Shown: positions 8,916-18,226, counted from the first letter of the stretch. The stretch: DNA of 54,877 nt from Pseudoalteromonas fuliginea (GCF_000690055.1 NZ_JJNZ01000048.1:1-54877); one strand, 5' to 3'. Program-made: numbers and translations. Notes: generated by a model from the letters alone, not told the origin.

Positions 8916-10319
8916 TTATGGCGAAGGGTCTTTTAAAAAAGGGATCCCTTGCTCTAAAAGGTATTTTTGAGCCTCATCAGTATGGGGCTTAAATGCCTTC
9001 CAACGACCAATTGCTTTGTTGTTAAGTGGTTGGCGTACCTGCATTTTACTGGCAGTAGACACCGGTGCGGTGTTTAAGTGAAAGTCTATACACTGTTCTT
9101 GCCACTCTAAATCACAAAAGCTGACTAACTCTTTTATTTGCTGTTCGGGCTGTGCGACTAGTTCTTCGTATTTTACAATTTTGATACTGCTGTGCACGGT
9201 GCTGAAGTGCTGCATGAGTGAGTAAAAGCGGCTATAAAATTTAGCGGTGTCGAGTAAATCGAGTGAATACGCGTAGTATGGGTTATTAATAGTAAATAGC
9301 TGGCGGTAGTTACCAATACAGGTGTCCATTGGATCGCGCAGCATACAAATAATTTTAGCGTTTGGCAGTGCTTTAGTGATTAAGTCTATATAAAAAAAGT
9401 TAAATGGAAGTTTATCTATAAAATGTTTATGGCTGCCAGTAGTTACGCGGGTGGCGTTCAAATACGTTGAGCCAAGCTCATTAAAATCAAGCTCATACGC
9501 TTTAGTTAATGTTTGTATGTCGAGCACGTTAGGTGTGGGTGTGTTGCTTAATCTTTTTACGCTTAGGCCGAAGTCTTGTAATTCACCGGCTGACTGCACA
9601 TCACTGTGGCTCGATAATATTCTTTCAACTAACGTGGTACCAGAGCGGGGCATACCTAATACAAAAATAGGCTCAGCGGTGGGGTTGCCGTTTACTTGTT
9701 GGTTTTTGTGTTCAGCACTGAGTTGTTTTATATGTTCGAACAACGCGTTTGACGATGCGTTATCAAACGGGGTAAGCGCATGCTTTGCTGCTTTACCTTG
9801 TTTTAACGCGGCAAAGGCGTCAGAAAATGCCCCAATGTCTTGGTATTCTTTTGCCAGTGCATGACCTATGTGTAATTTAGCATCAGGGTGTGAAACCTGC
9901 TCAAATACTTGTTTTAACCTTGTAATATTATTTTTTTGCTTTGTCGCTTTAGTTAAATCACTGAGTGCAAAGTGGCTTTGATGATGAAGCGGATTGAGTG
10001 CAATAGCATGTTCAAACGCGGTGTGTGCTTTTTCAAATAAGCCTAAAAACTTGGCGCTAACGGCAAAGTTATAATAAAACTGGGGCTGTGGTTGTTGTTT
10101 GGCATTGGCTAAAGTAAGTGCGCAGTCAAAATAATTGAGTGCATGTTCGTGAAGGCCTGCTTGCGTAAGTGCAACGCCTAAGGTATCGGCGTCGAGTGCT
10201 TTTTTTATTTGTGCAATAGGCACCGACAGCGCTACATTTTTTGCTTTTTTTAAGTCACCTGTAAGCGCATAACATTTTGCCAGTTGTGCGGTATATTCAA
10301 TACTTGAACCCAGCGTCAA
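8916..10319 (-). CDS. TPR-sulfotransferase, main part (frameshifted from its N-terminus)
   Basis: TPR-type helical repeats (about 1-180) are followed by a sulfotransferase domain with the PAPS-binding 5'-phosphosulfate loop PIFVLGMPRSGTTLVERIL at 217-235 and a later PAPS-binding segment IICMLRDPMDTCIGNY. It would transfer sulfate from PAPS to an unknown acceptor. The apparent TTG start overlaps the stop of the upstream 65-residue TPR reading frame (10316-10513). One extra A in the GAAAAG run near 10323 would give an uninterrupted protein of about 533 residues reading EKALTLGSS. The start is therefore probably not real and the gene is one broken unit, unless the two pieces are expressed by re-initiation or slippage. 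Confidence 0.8.
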   Translation of the reverse strand: MTLGSSIEYTAQLAKCYALTGDLKKAKNVALSVPIAQIKKALDADTLGVALTQAGLHEHALNYFDCALTLANAKQQPQPQFYYNFAVSAKFLGLFEKAHTAFEHAIALNPLHHQSHFALSDLTKATKQKNNITRLKQVFEQVSHPDAKLHIGHALAKEYQDIGAFSDAFAALKQGKAAKHALTPFDNASSNALFEHIKQLSAEHKNQQVNGNPTAEPIFVLGMPRSGTTLVERILSSHSDVQSAGELQDFGLSVKRLSNTPTPNVLDIQTLTKAYELDFNELGSTYLNATRVTTGSHKHFIDKLPFNFFYIDLITKALPNAKIICMLRDPMDTCIGNYRQLFTINNPYYAYSLDLLDTAKFYSRFYSLMQHFSTVHSSIKIVKYEELVAQPEQQIKELVSFCDLEWQEQCIDFHLNTAPVSTASKMQVRQPLNNKAIGRWKAFKPHTDEAQKYLLEQGIPFLKDPSP

Positions 10320-10513
10320 GGCTTTTCGATTAGCTTTATGGCTTTATAAATTTGCCCTACCTGCAAGTTAACCATTGCCAGTAAAAAATAGCCGTCGGCA
10401 AAGTCAGGTTTATGCGAAACCAGTTCTACTAAGTTTTTGTGGGCAAGTTGTACTTTGCCTTCGTTTAAATATTTAATGGCGCTTTGATGGAGTTGTTTTA
10501 AATTTGGCTGCAT
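10316..10513 (-). CDS. N-terminal TPR fragment of the same sulfotransferase gene
   Basis: 65 residues forming about one and a half TPR helix pairs (ALIKYLNEGKVQLAHKNL-like helix, then PDFADGYFLLAMVNLQVGQIYKAIKLIEKP). The last in-frame helix is cut off by a TGA exactly where the downstream frame takes over (CCTTGACG at 10316-10323). The TPR helix continues naturally in the other frame. The natural start is ATG at 10513. I read it as the severed N-terminus, not an independent gene. The break could be a true mutation, an assembly error in a short A run, or a recoding site. Confidence 0.75.
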   Translation of the reverse strand: MQPNLKQLHQSAIKYLNEGKVQLAHKNLVELVSHKPDFADGYFLLAMVNLQVGQIYKAIKLIEKP

Positions 10514-10550
10514 TTTTTAATTTGTATTGTTTGGTTACGCGTTAATAAAG

Positions 10551-10580
10551 AAAAAAGGCTCAAATAAATTTGAGCCTTTT
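10551..10580 (-). terminator. Rho-independent terminator after the TonB receptor
   Basis: GGCTCAAAT / ATTTGAGCC stem flanked by AAAA and TTTTTT on the minus strand, between the receptor stop and the sulfotransferase start. It limits read-through from receptor to sulfotransferase, although the two are probably functionally linked. Confidence 0.85.
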
Positions 10581-10605
10581 GATTGTACTTAAACTTAACG
10601 GTTAA

Positions 10606-13020
10606 TTATATTTCAAACTTATAATTAAATTTAATACCGACCGTTAATGGACGGTTGATAAAGTAACCATAGTTACGTTGTATATCAGTTCTATTTGCTG
10701 AGGTAATATCAGCGTTTGAACGGCGAACAGACGTAACGGCGTATTTATTAAATACGTTGTCTACGTACACAGTAGCAGACCACTCATCGGCGGTTAGTTT
10801 AGCCGATATGTTGCTTAAGCTATAACCTGGTAAAGTTTCACCATTGTCGCGTAAACCAACACGAGAAATCACATCGCTTTGTGCTGTAATACCGTAGTTA
10901 ATATCAAGCGTTTTGTCGTTAAACACATCAGTTTGATAGTTTACACCCATTGAAAACTGGTGCTCAGACGAGCCAGGTAAACGGTCGCCATCTTCTGCGC
11001 CATCTGTGCCGTCTGAATTAAATAAGAACGGTGCGTCAGATGTTAACTCTGCTTTTGTGTATGCATATGTAGAATACACAGAGAATGAGTCAGATAAAAT
11101 TGCACGCGACGATATCTCTATACCTCTCGCATTGGCTGAACCCGCATTAGACAGGTACGGTAGTTGGCCTACCTCGGTTGCACCGGCAACTTGTGCATCG
11201 TCCCAATCTATATTAAATAATGCGGCGTTAAAGTGTAAACGGCTTCTTAACCATGTACTTTTAAAACCAAGCTCGTAGTTAGTTGTTGTATCTGCATCGT
11301 AAAGCATTTCACTTGGGTTACCACAACCTGCTTGGTTAGCTGGTAGTGGATCAGGACAAGGTGCTAAACCATTTGAACCACCAATTCTGAAGCCTTCACT
11401 TATTGTTGCGTAACCCATTACTGAATTAGTAAATTGATACTTGGCGTTAAATTTAAATAGGCTGCCGTTGTCGCTTGCTTCATTTTGTTCAAAGTTAAGT
11501 GTTACGTCGTCTGGGCCTGCGCCGCCGAATAAGGTATTAAATAATGGAAAATCGACCGCTGACTCAGATTCTACATCGTATTTGTAAAAACGAGCACCAA
11601 CGGTAATATCGAGTTTTTCGGTAACTTGGTAGCCAATTTCACCAAATAAAGCCGATTCTGTTATTTCAACGCGGTCAACTGAGTAGTATTCAAGTTGGTC
11701 TGGACGAGATTGATCTGCGCCAAAATTTTCTACTGCAAAGTCGCCAAAGCCTGGCGTGTATTCTTGGCTAGACGCATCGCTTTCAATTTTGTTGTAAAAG
11801 CCACCTACAATCCAGTTAATGTCACTGTCGTTTTGTGATACTAAACGAATTTCTTGTGTGAACGTGTCTTGCTCTTCAATTTCACGGGTAAACGTTGAAA
11901 ACGAAGGAAATTCTTCATAGCCGTAATCTAGGCGAATAAGTAAGTCTGTTTGATCGCGTTGACCGTCGGCATCAAAGCTCGAAATACCGGTTGCCGATAC
12001 GAGCTCTGCAAAACCTAGGTCGGCTTTTAGTTCAAGGCTTAGTAATTGATCTTTTTTCTCGCGAGGTTCTTCAAAGCGATAAGCCGATTCGTATTTACCT
12101 ATTACGTCGCTTAAACCGTTGTTTGAATTAAGGCTGTTGTAATGAACAATCGAGCGGCCTTCGCTGTCTTGGTTTTGATAAAAGTAGTTAAGCGTACCTT
12201 CAAACGATTCATTTGGTTTAAAGCGAACAGAAATACGACCTGTAGTGGTGGTTTCGCCGTTGGCGTCTTTTACATTTTTAAGGTTGTTACTAACTGCTGA
12301 GCTGTCGCTCCAATCTGGATCGGGTAGTGATACGCCAGATTCACGCACTACGTAGCCGTAATCGATAAAACCAGGGTCTTCATATACGTTTAAGCTGGCG
12401 CGAACTGCTAATTTATCTTCGATAATAGGAAGGTTAAATATAAAACCGCCTTCGCCACCTAAAGAGCCACTTTCTTTTGTTTGAAACAGGTCGCCGTAAA
12501 CTTCAAGCGATGTAAAATCAAGCTCCGGCTGTTTAAGCATGTAGCGAATTGCACCGCCTAATGTGCCTGCACCATAAAGGGTGCCTTGTGGCCCAATTAA
12601 TACTTCAACACGCTCAATATCTACTAGGCGCATATCTACCGAAACCGGAATTTCGTTAATGTAAGTAGATACTGTGCCGCCATCTGATGATGGGCCAGAC
12701 GAGTTTGTATTTAAACCACGAACAATAATAGGCGAGCCTGAGCGGCCACCTTGATCAGTAATTGTTAAACCAGGTACCCAGCGCGCTACATCCGCAAGCT
12801 CATTGATATTTTGATCTTTCATTATATCAGCGTCTAGGGCTGTAATATTTAACGGTGCATTTTGCACAGAGCCGCTGCGCCTTGTTGCTGTAACTTCGAT
12901 TACTTCGAGTGATTTGTTTTTAGCTGCAACTTCTTCTTGAGCAAGTGCGGCATTGGGCAATAAAAATACGCTAGAAACAGCGCTCGAAATAGCCAAGGTT
13001 AACAAGCTTGGTTTAAACAT
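10606..13020 (-). CDS. TonB-dependent receptor
   Basis: Outer-membrane active transporter of 804 residues. Signal peptide FKPSLLTLAISSAVSSVFLL ends ALAQ, followed by a TonB-box-like EVIEVTATRR, a plug domain (APLNITALDADIMKDQNINELADVARWVPGL, then RGLNT and GPQGTLYGAGTLGGAIRYM), and a 22-strand barrel with a final aromatic-rich strand LTVGIKFNYKFEI. I set the start at the ATG at 13020, which follows GGGGATC; the open frame reaches 13041. The ligand is unknown. The plug and barrel fit the family without a siderophore signature; similar receptors in marine gammaproteobacteria import oligosaccharides or other organic matter. No Fur box was seen upstream. Confidence 0.92.
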   Translation of the reverse strand: MFKPSLLTLAISSAVSSVFLLPNAALAQEEVAAKNKSLEVIEVTATRRSGSVQNAPLNITALDADIMKDQNINELADVARWVPGLTITDQGGRSGSPIIVRGLNTNSSGPSSDGGTVSTYINEIPVSVDMRLVDIERVEVLIGPQGTLYGAGTLGGAIRYMLKQPELDFTSLEVYGDLFQTKESGSLGGEGGFIFNLPIIEDKLAVRASLNVYEDPGFIDYGYVVRESGVSLPDPDWSDSSAVSNNLKNVKDANGETTTTGRISVRFKPNESFEGTLNYFYQNQDSEGRSIVHYNSLNSNNGLSDVIGKYESAYRFEEPREKKDQLLSLELKADLGFAELVSATGISSFDADGQRDQTDLLIRLDYGYEEFPSFSTFTREIEEQDTFTQEIRLVSQNDSDINWIVGGFYNKIESDASSQEYTPGFGDFAVENFGADQSRPDQLEYYSVDRVEITESALFGEIGYQVTEKLDITVGARFYKYDVESESAVDFPLFNTLFGGAGPDDVTLNFEQNEASDNGSLFKFNAKYQFTNSVMGYATISEGFRIGGSNGLAPCPDPLPANQAGCGNPSEMLYDADTTTNYELGFKSTWLRSRLHFNAALFNIDWDDAQVAGATEVGQLPYLSNAGSANARGIEISSRAILSDSFSVYSTYAYTKAELTSDAPFLFNSDGTDGAEDGDRLPGSSEHQFSMGVNYQTDVFNDKTLDINYGITAQSDVISRVGLRDNGETLPGYSLSNISAKLTADEWSATVYVDNVFNKYAVTSVRRSNADITSANRTDIQRNYGYFINRPLTVGIKFNYKFEI

Positions 13021-13498
13021 AAAAAGTGATCCCCGGTTCAAAAGTTTTACATTAGTAAATTAAGTTAAGCAGTTTATCAGGGAGTGAAGTCGCTTGGAAT
13101 ATTTAAATTGAATTTTAATTCACTTTTATAGAATAAATATGATTTATGTGTGGGGTTTTTATTTAGCTAATAGGCAATATAAGCAATAGCTTAGTGCTAT
13201 TAGATACAGTTAGGTTAAAAATCACACCCTTGTTTAAAGGTAAATAGTCATTCATTTTTTAAAATGGTGTTATGACGTGCTCGTTAAACAAATTATTACA
13301 TTAAAATTGATATTTCATAACGCCATTACTTATGTTTTTATCAGCACTATTAAAGTGTATTTTAATCCCCATTAAGAATGTTAAGTCGCCATTATTAGTG
13401 ACAGTTTAAATTATTGAGTGAGCGTATTTGATTGCCGCTTCGTATTCTCTTTTTTTATTTTGTCCGCACTTTTTTGTGCGTGTTTTTAAGGATTAACA
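13021..13498. other. Divergent promoter region, no gene seen
   Basis: 478 bp of AT-rich DNA between the receptor (leftward) and the Old Yellow Enzyme (rightward). It must contain both promoters. I found no Fur-type box, riboswitch or convincing operator. Confidence 0.5.
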
Positions 13499-14593
13499 AT
13501 GAGCCAACTATTCTCGCCTTTATCGCTTGGGCAAGTAACACTAGATAACCGTATTATTATTGCCCCTATGTGCCAGTATTCAGCCAATAATGGCGCTGCT
13601 AGCGATTGGCATACTATTCATTTAGGCCAATTGAGTTTAAGTGGTGCAGGATTACTTATTTTAGAGGCAACAGCAGTAAACCCAGAAGGGCGTATTAGCT
13701 ATGGCGATTTAGGGCTTTGGAATAACGAAACTCAACAAGCACTAGACAAAAGCCTAAAAGCAGTAAGGCAATACAGCCCTATGCCTATCGGTATTCAGCT
13801 GGCGCATGCCGGGCGCAAAGCATCAACTGAAAAACCATGGGACGGTGGCGATGCCATTGCACCTGATGAGGTAAATGGCTGGCAAACGCTCGCACCTTCG
13901 GCAATTGCGTACGACGATAAAAGCCCAGTACCAAAAGCAATGAGCCAAGACGACATTGACTCACTAATTAAAAATTTTGTCAGTGCAGCTAAACGCGCCG
14001 ATGAACTCGGCCTTGATTTAATCGAGCTACATGGTGCGCACGGTTACCTGTTACACCAGTTTTTGTCGCCACTTTCAAACAAGCGCGATGACAACTATGG
14101 TGGTAGCCTAGAAAACAGAATGCGTTTATTGCTTGATGTGTTTAAAGCGGTAAGAGCGGTATTCCCCAGTAATAAAGCGGTAGGTGTGCGTATTTCGGCA
14201 ACTGATTGGGTTGAAGGCGGCTGGGATTTAGAGCAATCGATAGTGCTTAGTAAAGCGCTTGATGAACTCGGTTGTGACTTTATTCATGTAAGTACGGCGG
14301 GCCTAAGCCCAGATCAACAAATACCAGTTAAACCTAATTTCCAGGTACCGTTTGCAACAGCCATAAAAGAAGCGGTTAAAATGCCTGTTATAGCGGTGGG
14401 TTTAATTACACAGGCGCAACAAGCAGAAGATATTATTAGTGAGCAGCAAGCCGATGGCGTAGCACTAGCGCGTGGCATTTTATATAACCCGCACTGGCCG
14501 TGGCATGCAGCTGCAGAGCTTGGCGCTACAGTAACTGCACCTAAACAATATTTACGTTCAAGCCCACATGGGCAGCCATCACCAATAAAATAA
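13499..14593 (+). CDS. NADH:flavin oxidoreductase, Old Yellow Enzyme family (YqjM/XenA type)
   Basis: FMN-dependent ene-reductase of 364 residues, cytoplasmic, reducing activated C=C bonds and electrophilic xenobiotics with NAD(P)H. The N-terminal APMCQYSA carries Cys25 and Tyr27, the pair that marks the YqjM-like (thermophilic-like) class. The substrate-binding His pair is in ELHGAHGYLLHQFLSP (His178, His181), and the C-terminal phosphate-binding part reads PVIAVGLITQ through GVALARGILYNPHWPWHAA. An aaggatt ribosome binding site precedes the ATG. It is followed by a terminator, so it is probably monocistronic. Confidence 0.93.
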   Translation: MSQLFSPLSLGQVTLDNRIIIAPMCQYSANNGAASDWHTIHLGQLSLSGAGLLILEATAVNPEGRISYGDLGLWNNETQQALDKSLKAVRQYSPMPIGIQLAHAGRKASTEKPWDGGDAIAPDEVNGWQTLAPSAIAYDDKSPVPKAMSQDDIDSLIKNFVSAAKRADELGLDLIELHGAHGYLLHQFLSPLSNKRDDNYGGSLENRMRLLLDVFKAVRAVFPSNKAVGVRISATDWVEGGWDLEQSIVLSKALDELGCDFIHVSTAGLSPDQQIPVKPNFQVPFATAIKEAVKMPVIAVGLITQAQQAEDIISEQQADGVALARGILYNPHWPWHAAAELGATVTAPKQYLRSSPHGQPSPIK

Positions 14594-14610
14594 GTAAATT
14601 ACGAGGTTAT

Positions 14611-14646
14611 AACCCAACCCGCGTTTGCTGGTTGGGTTTTATTATT
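14611..14646 (+). terminator. Rho-independent terminator
   Basis: AACCCAAC / GTTGGGTT stem followed by TTATTATTTTT, between the ene-reductase and the MFS gene. Confidence 0.85.
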
Positions 14647-14666
14647 TTTGTAAAGTAGAGACACAC

Positions 14667-15863
14667 ATGACCCAAACAGGCGTTTCAGCGCAACCATTTA
14701 GCAATACACTCGTTACTATTATTGCTTTGTGTTGCGGTCTTATTGTTGCCAATATTTACTACGCTCAACCTATTATTGAGTTACTTGCCCCAGAAGTTGG
14801 ATTAAGTTCACGCAGTGCTAGCCTTATCGTATCGCTTACACAAATAGGCTATGCTTTGGGGTTATTTTTTTTAGTGCCATTAGCTGACTTAATTGAAAAT
14901 AAAAAGCTCATGCTGGTCACTCTTACTGTGTCGTTTTTGAGTTTAGTGGGTACGGCACTTGCTGATTCACCCAATGTAATGCTTATTTTGTGTTTGATGA
15001 TAGGTATAAGCTCGGTTTCTGTTCAGGTGCTTATTCCGCTTGCTGCGCATTTATCGTCTGACGAAAAACGCGGACAAGTTCTTGGCAATATTATGGCGGG
15101 TTTGTTGTTAGGTATTTTGCTAGCAAGACCGGTATCGAGCCTAATAGCCGATCACTTTGGTTGGCGCGCTGTATTTTACTTTGCAGCAGGGTGCATGGTG
15201 TTTATTGCAGGCGTAATTTATTTTGCTATTCCAAGTAGGCAACCTACCCATAAAACCACGTATTTTAAGTTATTAAAATCGCTTAAGCAGTTAATGATAA
15301 GCCAGCCAGTGCTGCGCCAACGTTCACTTTTTCAAGCGTTAATGTTTGCATCGTTCAGTTTATTTTGGACGAGCGTACCGGTTGTGCTTGCCCGTGAGTA
15401 TGGTTTATCCCAATCAGAAATAGCATTGTTTGCGTTAGTGGGTGCTGCTGGTGCTGTTGCAGCCCCCATTGTTGGGCGTTTGGCTGATAAGGGCTATACA
15501 CATCAGGTATCGTTACTGGCCAAACTTATTGCAGCACTGTGCTTTTTACCAAGCTTATTTGAGTTACCTTACGGCATTATAGTATTGGCGTTAACCGGTG
15601 TATTTATTGATTTTGCTGTGCAGGCCAATATGGTTTTGGGGCAACGTGCAGTGTACGCACTAGAGCCACAAAGCCGTGCGCGTTTAAACGCTATTTATAT
15701 GACGAGTATATTTGTAGGTGGCGCAGTAGGCTCGCTTATTGCCAGCCCATTATATGAAGCGGGCGGATGGACAGGTATTGCACTGGTGGCTACCGGCATG
15801 CCGCTTATTTCGTTGATTGGCTATTTAGTTACAACTAAAAAGCAAAGTAAGGCTGTGAGTTAA
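14667..15863 (+). CDS. MFS transporter
   Basis: Twelve-helix major facilitator, 398 residues from the ATG at 14667. The frame is open from 14625, but the added 14 residues overlap the terminator and have no family look. The N-half carries a conserved region resembling MFS motif A in PLADLIENKKLML, and the second half repeats it with GRLADKGYTHQ. The N-terminal CCGLIVANIYYAQPIIELLAPEVGLS is typical of the drug:H+ antiporter-like AraJ/YgaY-type group. The substrate is unknown; efflux is more likely than uptake. It sits between the ene-reductase and the convergent rhtA, separated from both by terminators. Confidence 0.88.
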   Translation: MTQTGVSAQPFSNTLVTIIALCCGLIVANIYYAQPIIELLAPEVGLSSRSASLIVSLTQIGYALGLFFLVPLADLIENKKLMLVTLTVSFLSLVGTALADSPNVMLILCLMIGISSVSVQVLIPLAAHLSSDEKRGQVLGNIMAGLLLGILLARPVSSLIADHFGWRAVFYFAAGCMVFIAGVIYFAIPSRQPTHKTTYFKLLKSLKQLMISQPVLRQRSLFQALMFASFSLFWTSVPVVLAREYGLSQSEIALFALVGAAGAVAAPIVGRLADKGYTHQVSLLAKLIAALCFLPSLFELPYGIIVLALTGVFIDFAVQANMVLGQRAVYALEPQSRARLNAIYMTSIFVGGAVGSLIASPLYEAGGWTGIALVATGMPLISLIGYLVTTKKQSKAVS

Positions 15864-15882
15864 AAATCACTGTAAAGAGCAC

Positions 15883-15915
15883 AATAAAGTCACCATGTTG
15901 CGTGGTGACTTTATT
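15883..15915. terminator. Bidirectional terminator between MFS gene and rhtA
   Basis: AATAAAGTCACCA / TGGTGACTTTATT perfect stem with a 7-nt loop, between two convergent genes. A/T flanks on both sides allow it to act in either direction. Confidence 0.88.
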
Positions 15916-15944
15916 TAGCTTGTTTAGGTTAGTTTGGTAGTTAA

Positions 15945-16808
15945 TTAAGTAGTTTGTTTTTTTGCGTTTGAAAAAGAGCTACCAACAGATGCAATAATTA
16001 CAAGTAAAATAGCGAGCCACTGCCATAAAGTAAGCAATTCACCCAGTATAATAAACCCTGCGAGCGAGGCAATTGCAGGCTCTAAACTCATCATTACGCT
16101 AAACCCTTGTGAAGGCATGTTACGCAGTGCAACCATTTCAAGTGTGTAAGGCAGTGCGCTTGATAAAATAGCAATACCAATACCTAGTGGGATAATTTCC
16201 CATGTAAACGCGGCGCTTTGCATAATGCCGCCGTAAGGGACTAGCACTATAGCGGCAACGGTCATTCCCAATGCGACAGTGGCTCCACCAGAGCTTTGTG
16301 TGCCTGTTTTTTTACCAAATAATATATAACCTGCCCAACACGCACCAGCACCAAGCGCAAGGGCTACACCTAATGGGTCAAGGCTGTCTTGGCCGCTCAT
16401 ATCTGGAAGCAAAAGCAAAATACCGGTAATAGCACAGGCAACCCAAAACAAGTCACGTTTACGGCGCGATGAAAACAAGGCAACAGCAAGCGGACCTGTA
16501 AATTCAAGCGCTACACCAATGCCTAGTGGAATGCGTTCAATGGCGTAATAAAACAAAATGTTCATGCCGCCTAAACTTAAACCATACACAATTATAGGAA
16601 TACGATTACCCGACGTGGGTAAGTGTTTCCAAGGTTTAAACACTAAGCAAAGTATAAATGCAGAAAAACCAAGCCTAAGGGCGGTTGTACCTTCAGGGCC
16701 AACAATCGGAAAAAGCTGTTTTGCAAACGACGCGCCCGTTTGAATGGTCATCATGGCAAGCAGCACACACACGATAGCCAGTAAATAACTTTTTGAAGAT
16801 GCTTGCAT
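15945..16808 (-). CDS. rhtA: Threonine/homoserine exporter RhtA-like, DMT/EamA family
   Basis: Ten-helix inner-membrane exporter, 287 residues, made of two EamA repeats. It is strikingly like E. coli RhtA: GASFAKQLFPIVGPEGTTALRL, YGLSLGGMN, IPLGIGVALEFTGPLAVALFSSRR, ALALGAGACWAGYILFG and ILSSALPYTLEMVAL all have direct counterparts. The inferred role is export of threonine, homoserine or related amino acids. It is monocistronic; a 111-bp inverted-repeat element starts 15 bp upstream of the start codon and may supply or separate its promoter. Confidence 0.9.
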   Translation of the reverse strand: MQASSKSYLLAIVCVLLAMMTIQTGASFAKQLFPIVGPEGTTALRLGFSAFILCLVFKPWKHLPTSGNRIPIIVYGLSLGGMNILFYYAIERIPLGIGVALEFTGPLAVALFSSRRKRDLFWVACAITGILLLLPDMSGQDSLDPLGVALALGAGACWAGYILFGKKTGTQSSGGATVALGMTVAAIVLVPYGGIMQSAAFTWEIIPLGIGIAILSSALPYTLEMVALRNMPSQGFSVMMSLEPAIASLAGFIILGELLTLWQWLAILLVIIASVGSSFSNAKKQTT

Positions 16809-16822
16809 AATACTCCTTAATT

Positions 16823-16933
16823 ATACCAATCTGCATAAATCTTTCATTTAGAACAACTAGATACAAAAAATTTTGCCTAGTTCTAGCGTGATTTTATTAT
16901 CGTCAAATAGCTCCTGTACAAGCAGATTGGTAT
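16823..16933. repeat. Small inverted-repeat-bounded element (MITE-like)
   Basis: 111 bp bounded by perfect 12-bp inverted repeats ATACCAATCTGC / GCAGATTGGTAT, with inner complementarity (AACTAG and CTAGTT). There is no coding capacity. The shape is that of a short non-autonomous repeat. It sits immediately upstream of rhtA. Confidence 0.7.
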
Positions 16934-17052
16934 TACAACCAGTTGAATGGCAGGCATAGTATCTTTTTTTATATTTATACGTAAGGTTTTATGTTCAAAA
17001 GTAAGGAGGGTTATTCTAAATTTAAGTGATATTTTTATTACTAAAGAGCAGA

Positions 17053-17085
17053 AAAAGCTAGCAATCAGGACGAGTGCTAGCTTTT
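17053..17085 (-). terminator. Terminator of the GntR regulator gene
   Basis: AAAAGCTAGCA / TGCTAGCTTTT stem with an 11-nt loop, ending in TTTTTCTG on the minus strand directly after the regulator stop. Confidence 0.87.
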
Positions 17086-17092
17086 CATTGTA

Positions 17093-17833
17093 TTAATGAG
17101 CGCTTTTTACTAAGCCATCTAAAGAGTAGAGGCCTCGTTTTTCGCTATTTTTACGTTTCACTTCTTCTAAAGCGCGCGACTCAACGGCATCAAATAACGC
17201 GTTAATGAGTCGATTAAAATGTTGATGCATTGCTGCACGAGCAGCATTTGCATCATGTTGCTTTAATGCATTATAAATAGCAGTATGTTCGTTCATTACG
17301 CATTCGTTGTTATTAGCACATACGCTACTGTAATCAGTTACAATTTGTGCATTAGTTAAGCGTAAATCCCATAAATTAGCGACGGCAAATTCAAGCGCTT
17401 TGTTGCGCGTTGCACGTGCTATTATTTCATGAAATTCTCTGTCTGCTTGCTCAACATATAAGCCTTCTTGCATGGCTTCAAGCGTCTTGTTTAGTTTTTC
17501 AAGTTCTTGTTCTGTAATACTTAACGCTGCTAAAGCTGCAATTTCACCTTCGATGAGTGCACGGGCTTGAGTTAGTTCAAAAGCACTGATTTCTTGGGAT
17601 TTAATTGGTGCGTCGAGGCTTTCTACTACGTAAACACCGGAACCCGTTTTTACTTCAACACGACCGCGCACTTCTAATGCGATAATAGCTTCTCTAATTG
17701 TAGGGCGGCTAACGTCGAACATCTCTGCTAGTTCTCTTTCTGGCGGTAAACGCATGCCAGCAGAAAATTCACCTTGGTTTATTAAAGACTCAACCTTATC
17801 AACGATGCGCCAAAATAAGCGACGATTTCCCAT
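17093..17833 (-). CDS. FadR-subfamily GntR transcriptional regulator
   Basis: 246 residues. The N-terminal winged helix (10-75) has the GntR signature GMRLPPERELAEMFDVSRPTIREAIIALEVRGRVEVKTGSGVYV. The C-terminal all-helical FCD domain (about 90-230) has the histidine/acidic pattern DREFHEIIARATRN and MHQHF that binds metal and a small carboxylate in this family. AAGG precedes the ATG. Family members usually repress sugar-acid or organic-acid catabolism, but no such operon is adjacent, so its targets are elsewhere or itself. ATTGGTAAT half-sites upstream are candidate operators. Confidence 0.92.
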   Translation of the reverse strand: MGNRRLFWRIVDKVESLINQGEFSAGMRLPPERELAEMFDVSRPTIREAIIALEVRGRVEVKTGSGVYVVESLDAPIKSQEISAFELTQARALIEGEIAALAALSITEQELEKLNKTLEAMQEGLYVEQADREFHEIIARATRNKALEFAVANLWDLRLTNAQIVTDYSSVCANNNECVMNEHTAIYNALKQHDANAARAAMHQHFNRLINALFDAVESRALEEVKRKNSEKRGLYSLDGLVKSAH

Positions 17834-17981
17834 ATTTTACCTTTATATACCTTAAGGACTGTACGCGCTAGATCTTGTAAAACTTAAAGCGTAGACCAAA
17901 TGTTAAGACCAAAGGTTACCGTAAAGTTAACCACTATGTCAAAATTGCAAAGTCATATTATAACTAAAATCATAGTACATT

Positions 17982-18009
17982 ATTGGTAATTTTTACATGT
18001 ATTACCAAT
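17982..18009. promoter_or_regulatory. Candidate GntR/FadR-type operator
   Basis: ATTGGTAAT and ATTACCAAT form an inverted pair with 10 nt between them, followed by another ATTGGTAAT at 18027-18035 and TTGGTAG at 18041. TTGGT/ACCAA half-sites are typical of FCD-type GntR regulators (UxuR/ExuR style). It lies about 150 bp upstream of the regulator gene; autoregulation is inferred. The remaining 18045-18226 shows nothing recognisable. Confidence 0.5.
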
Positions 18010-18226
18010 TTAATTTAAAATAAATAATTGGTAATCTTGATTGGTAGGTTTTGCTGTGATAGTTTTGCATCGTACTTTTTTGAAACAAATAATTTACATA
18101 TTGAAAGTGCATGTGCCATTAGCAACAATTGTAAAAAGTAATTTAAGCCAAATTGATTGCCCATGGAAGGGGGTCGCTCTGGCTTAGGTAATATTGGTAG
18201 CTAAGTCATATTACAAAATAAATTAC

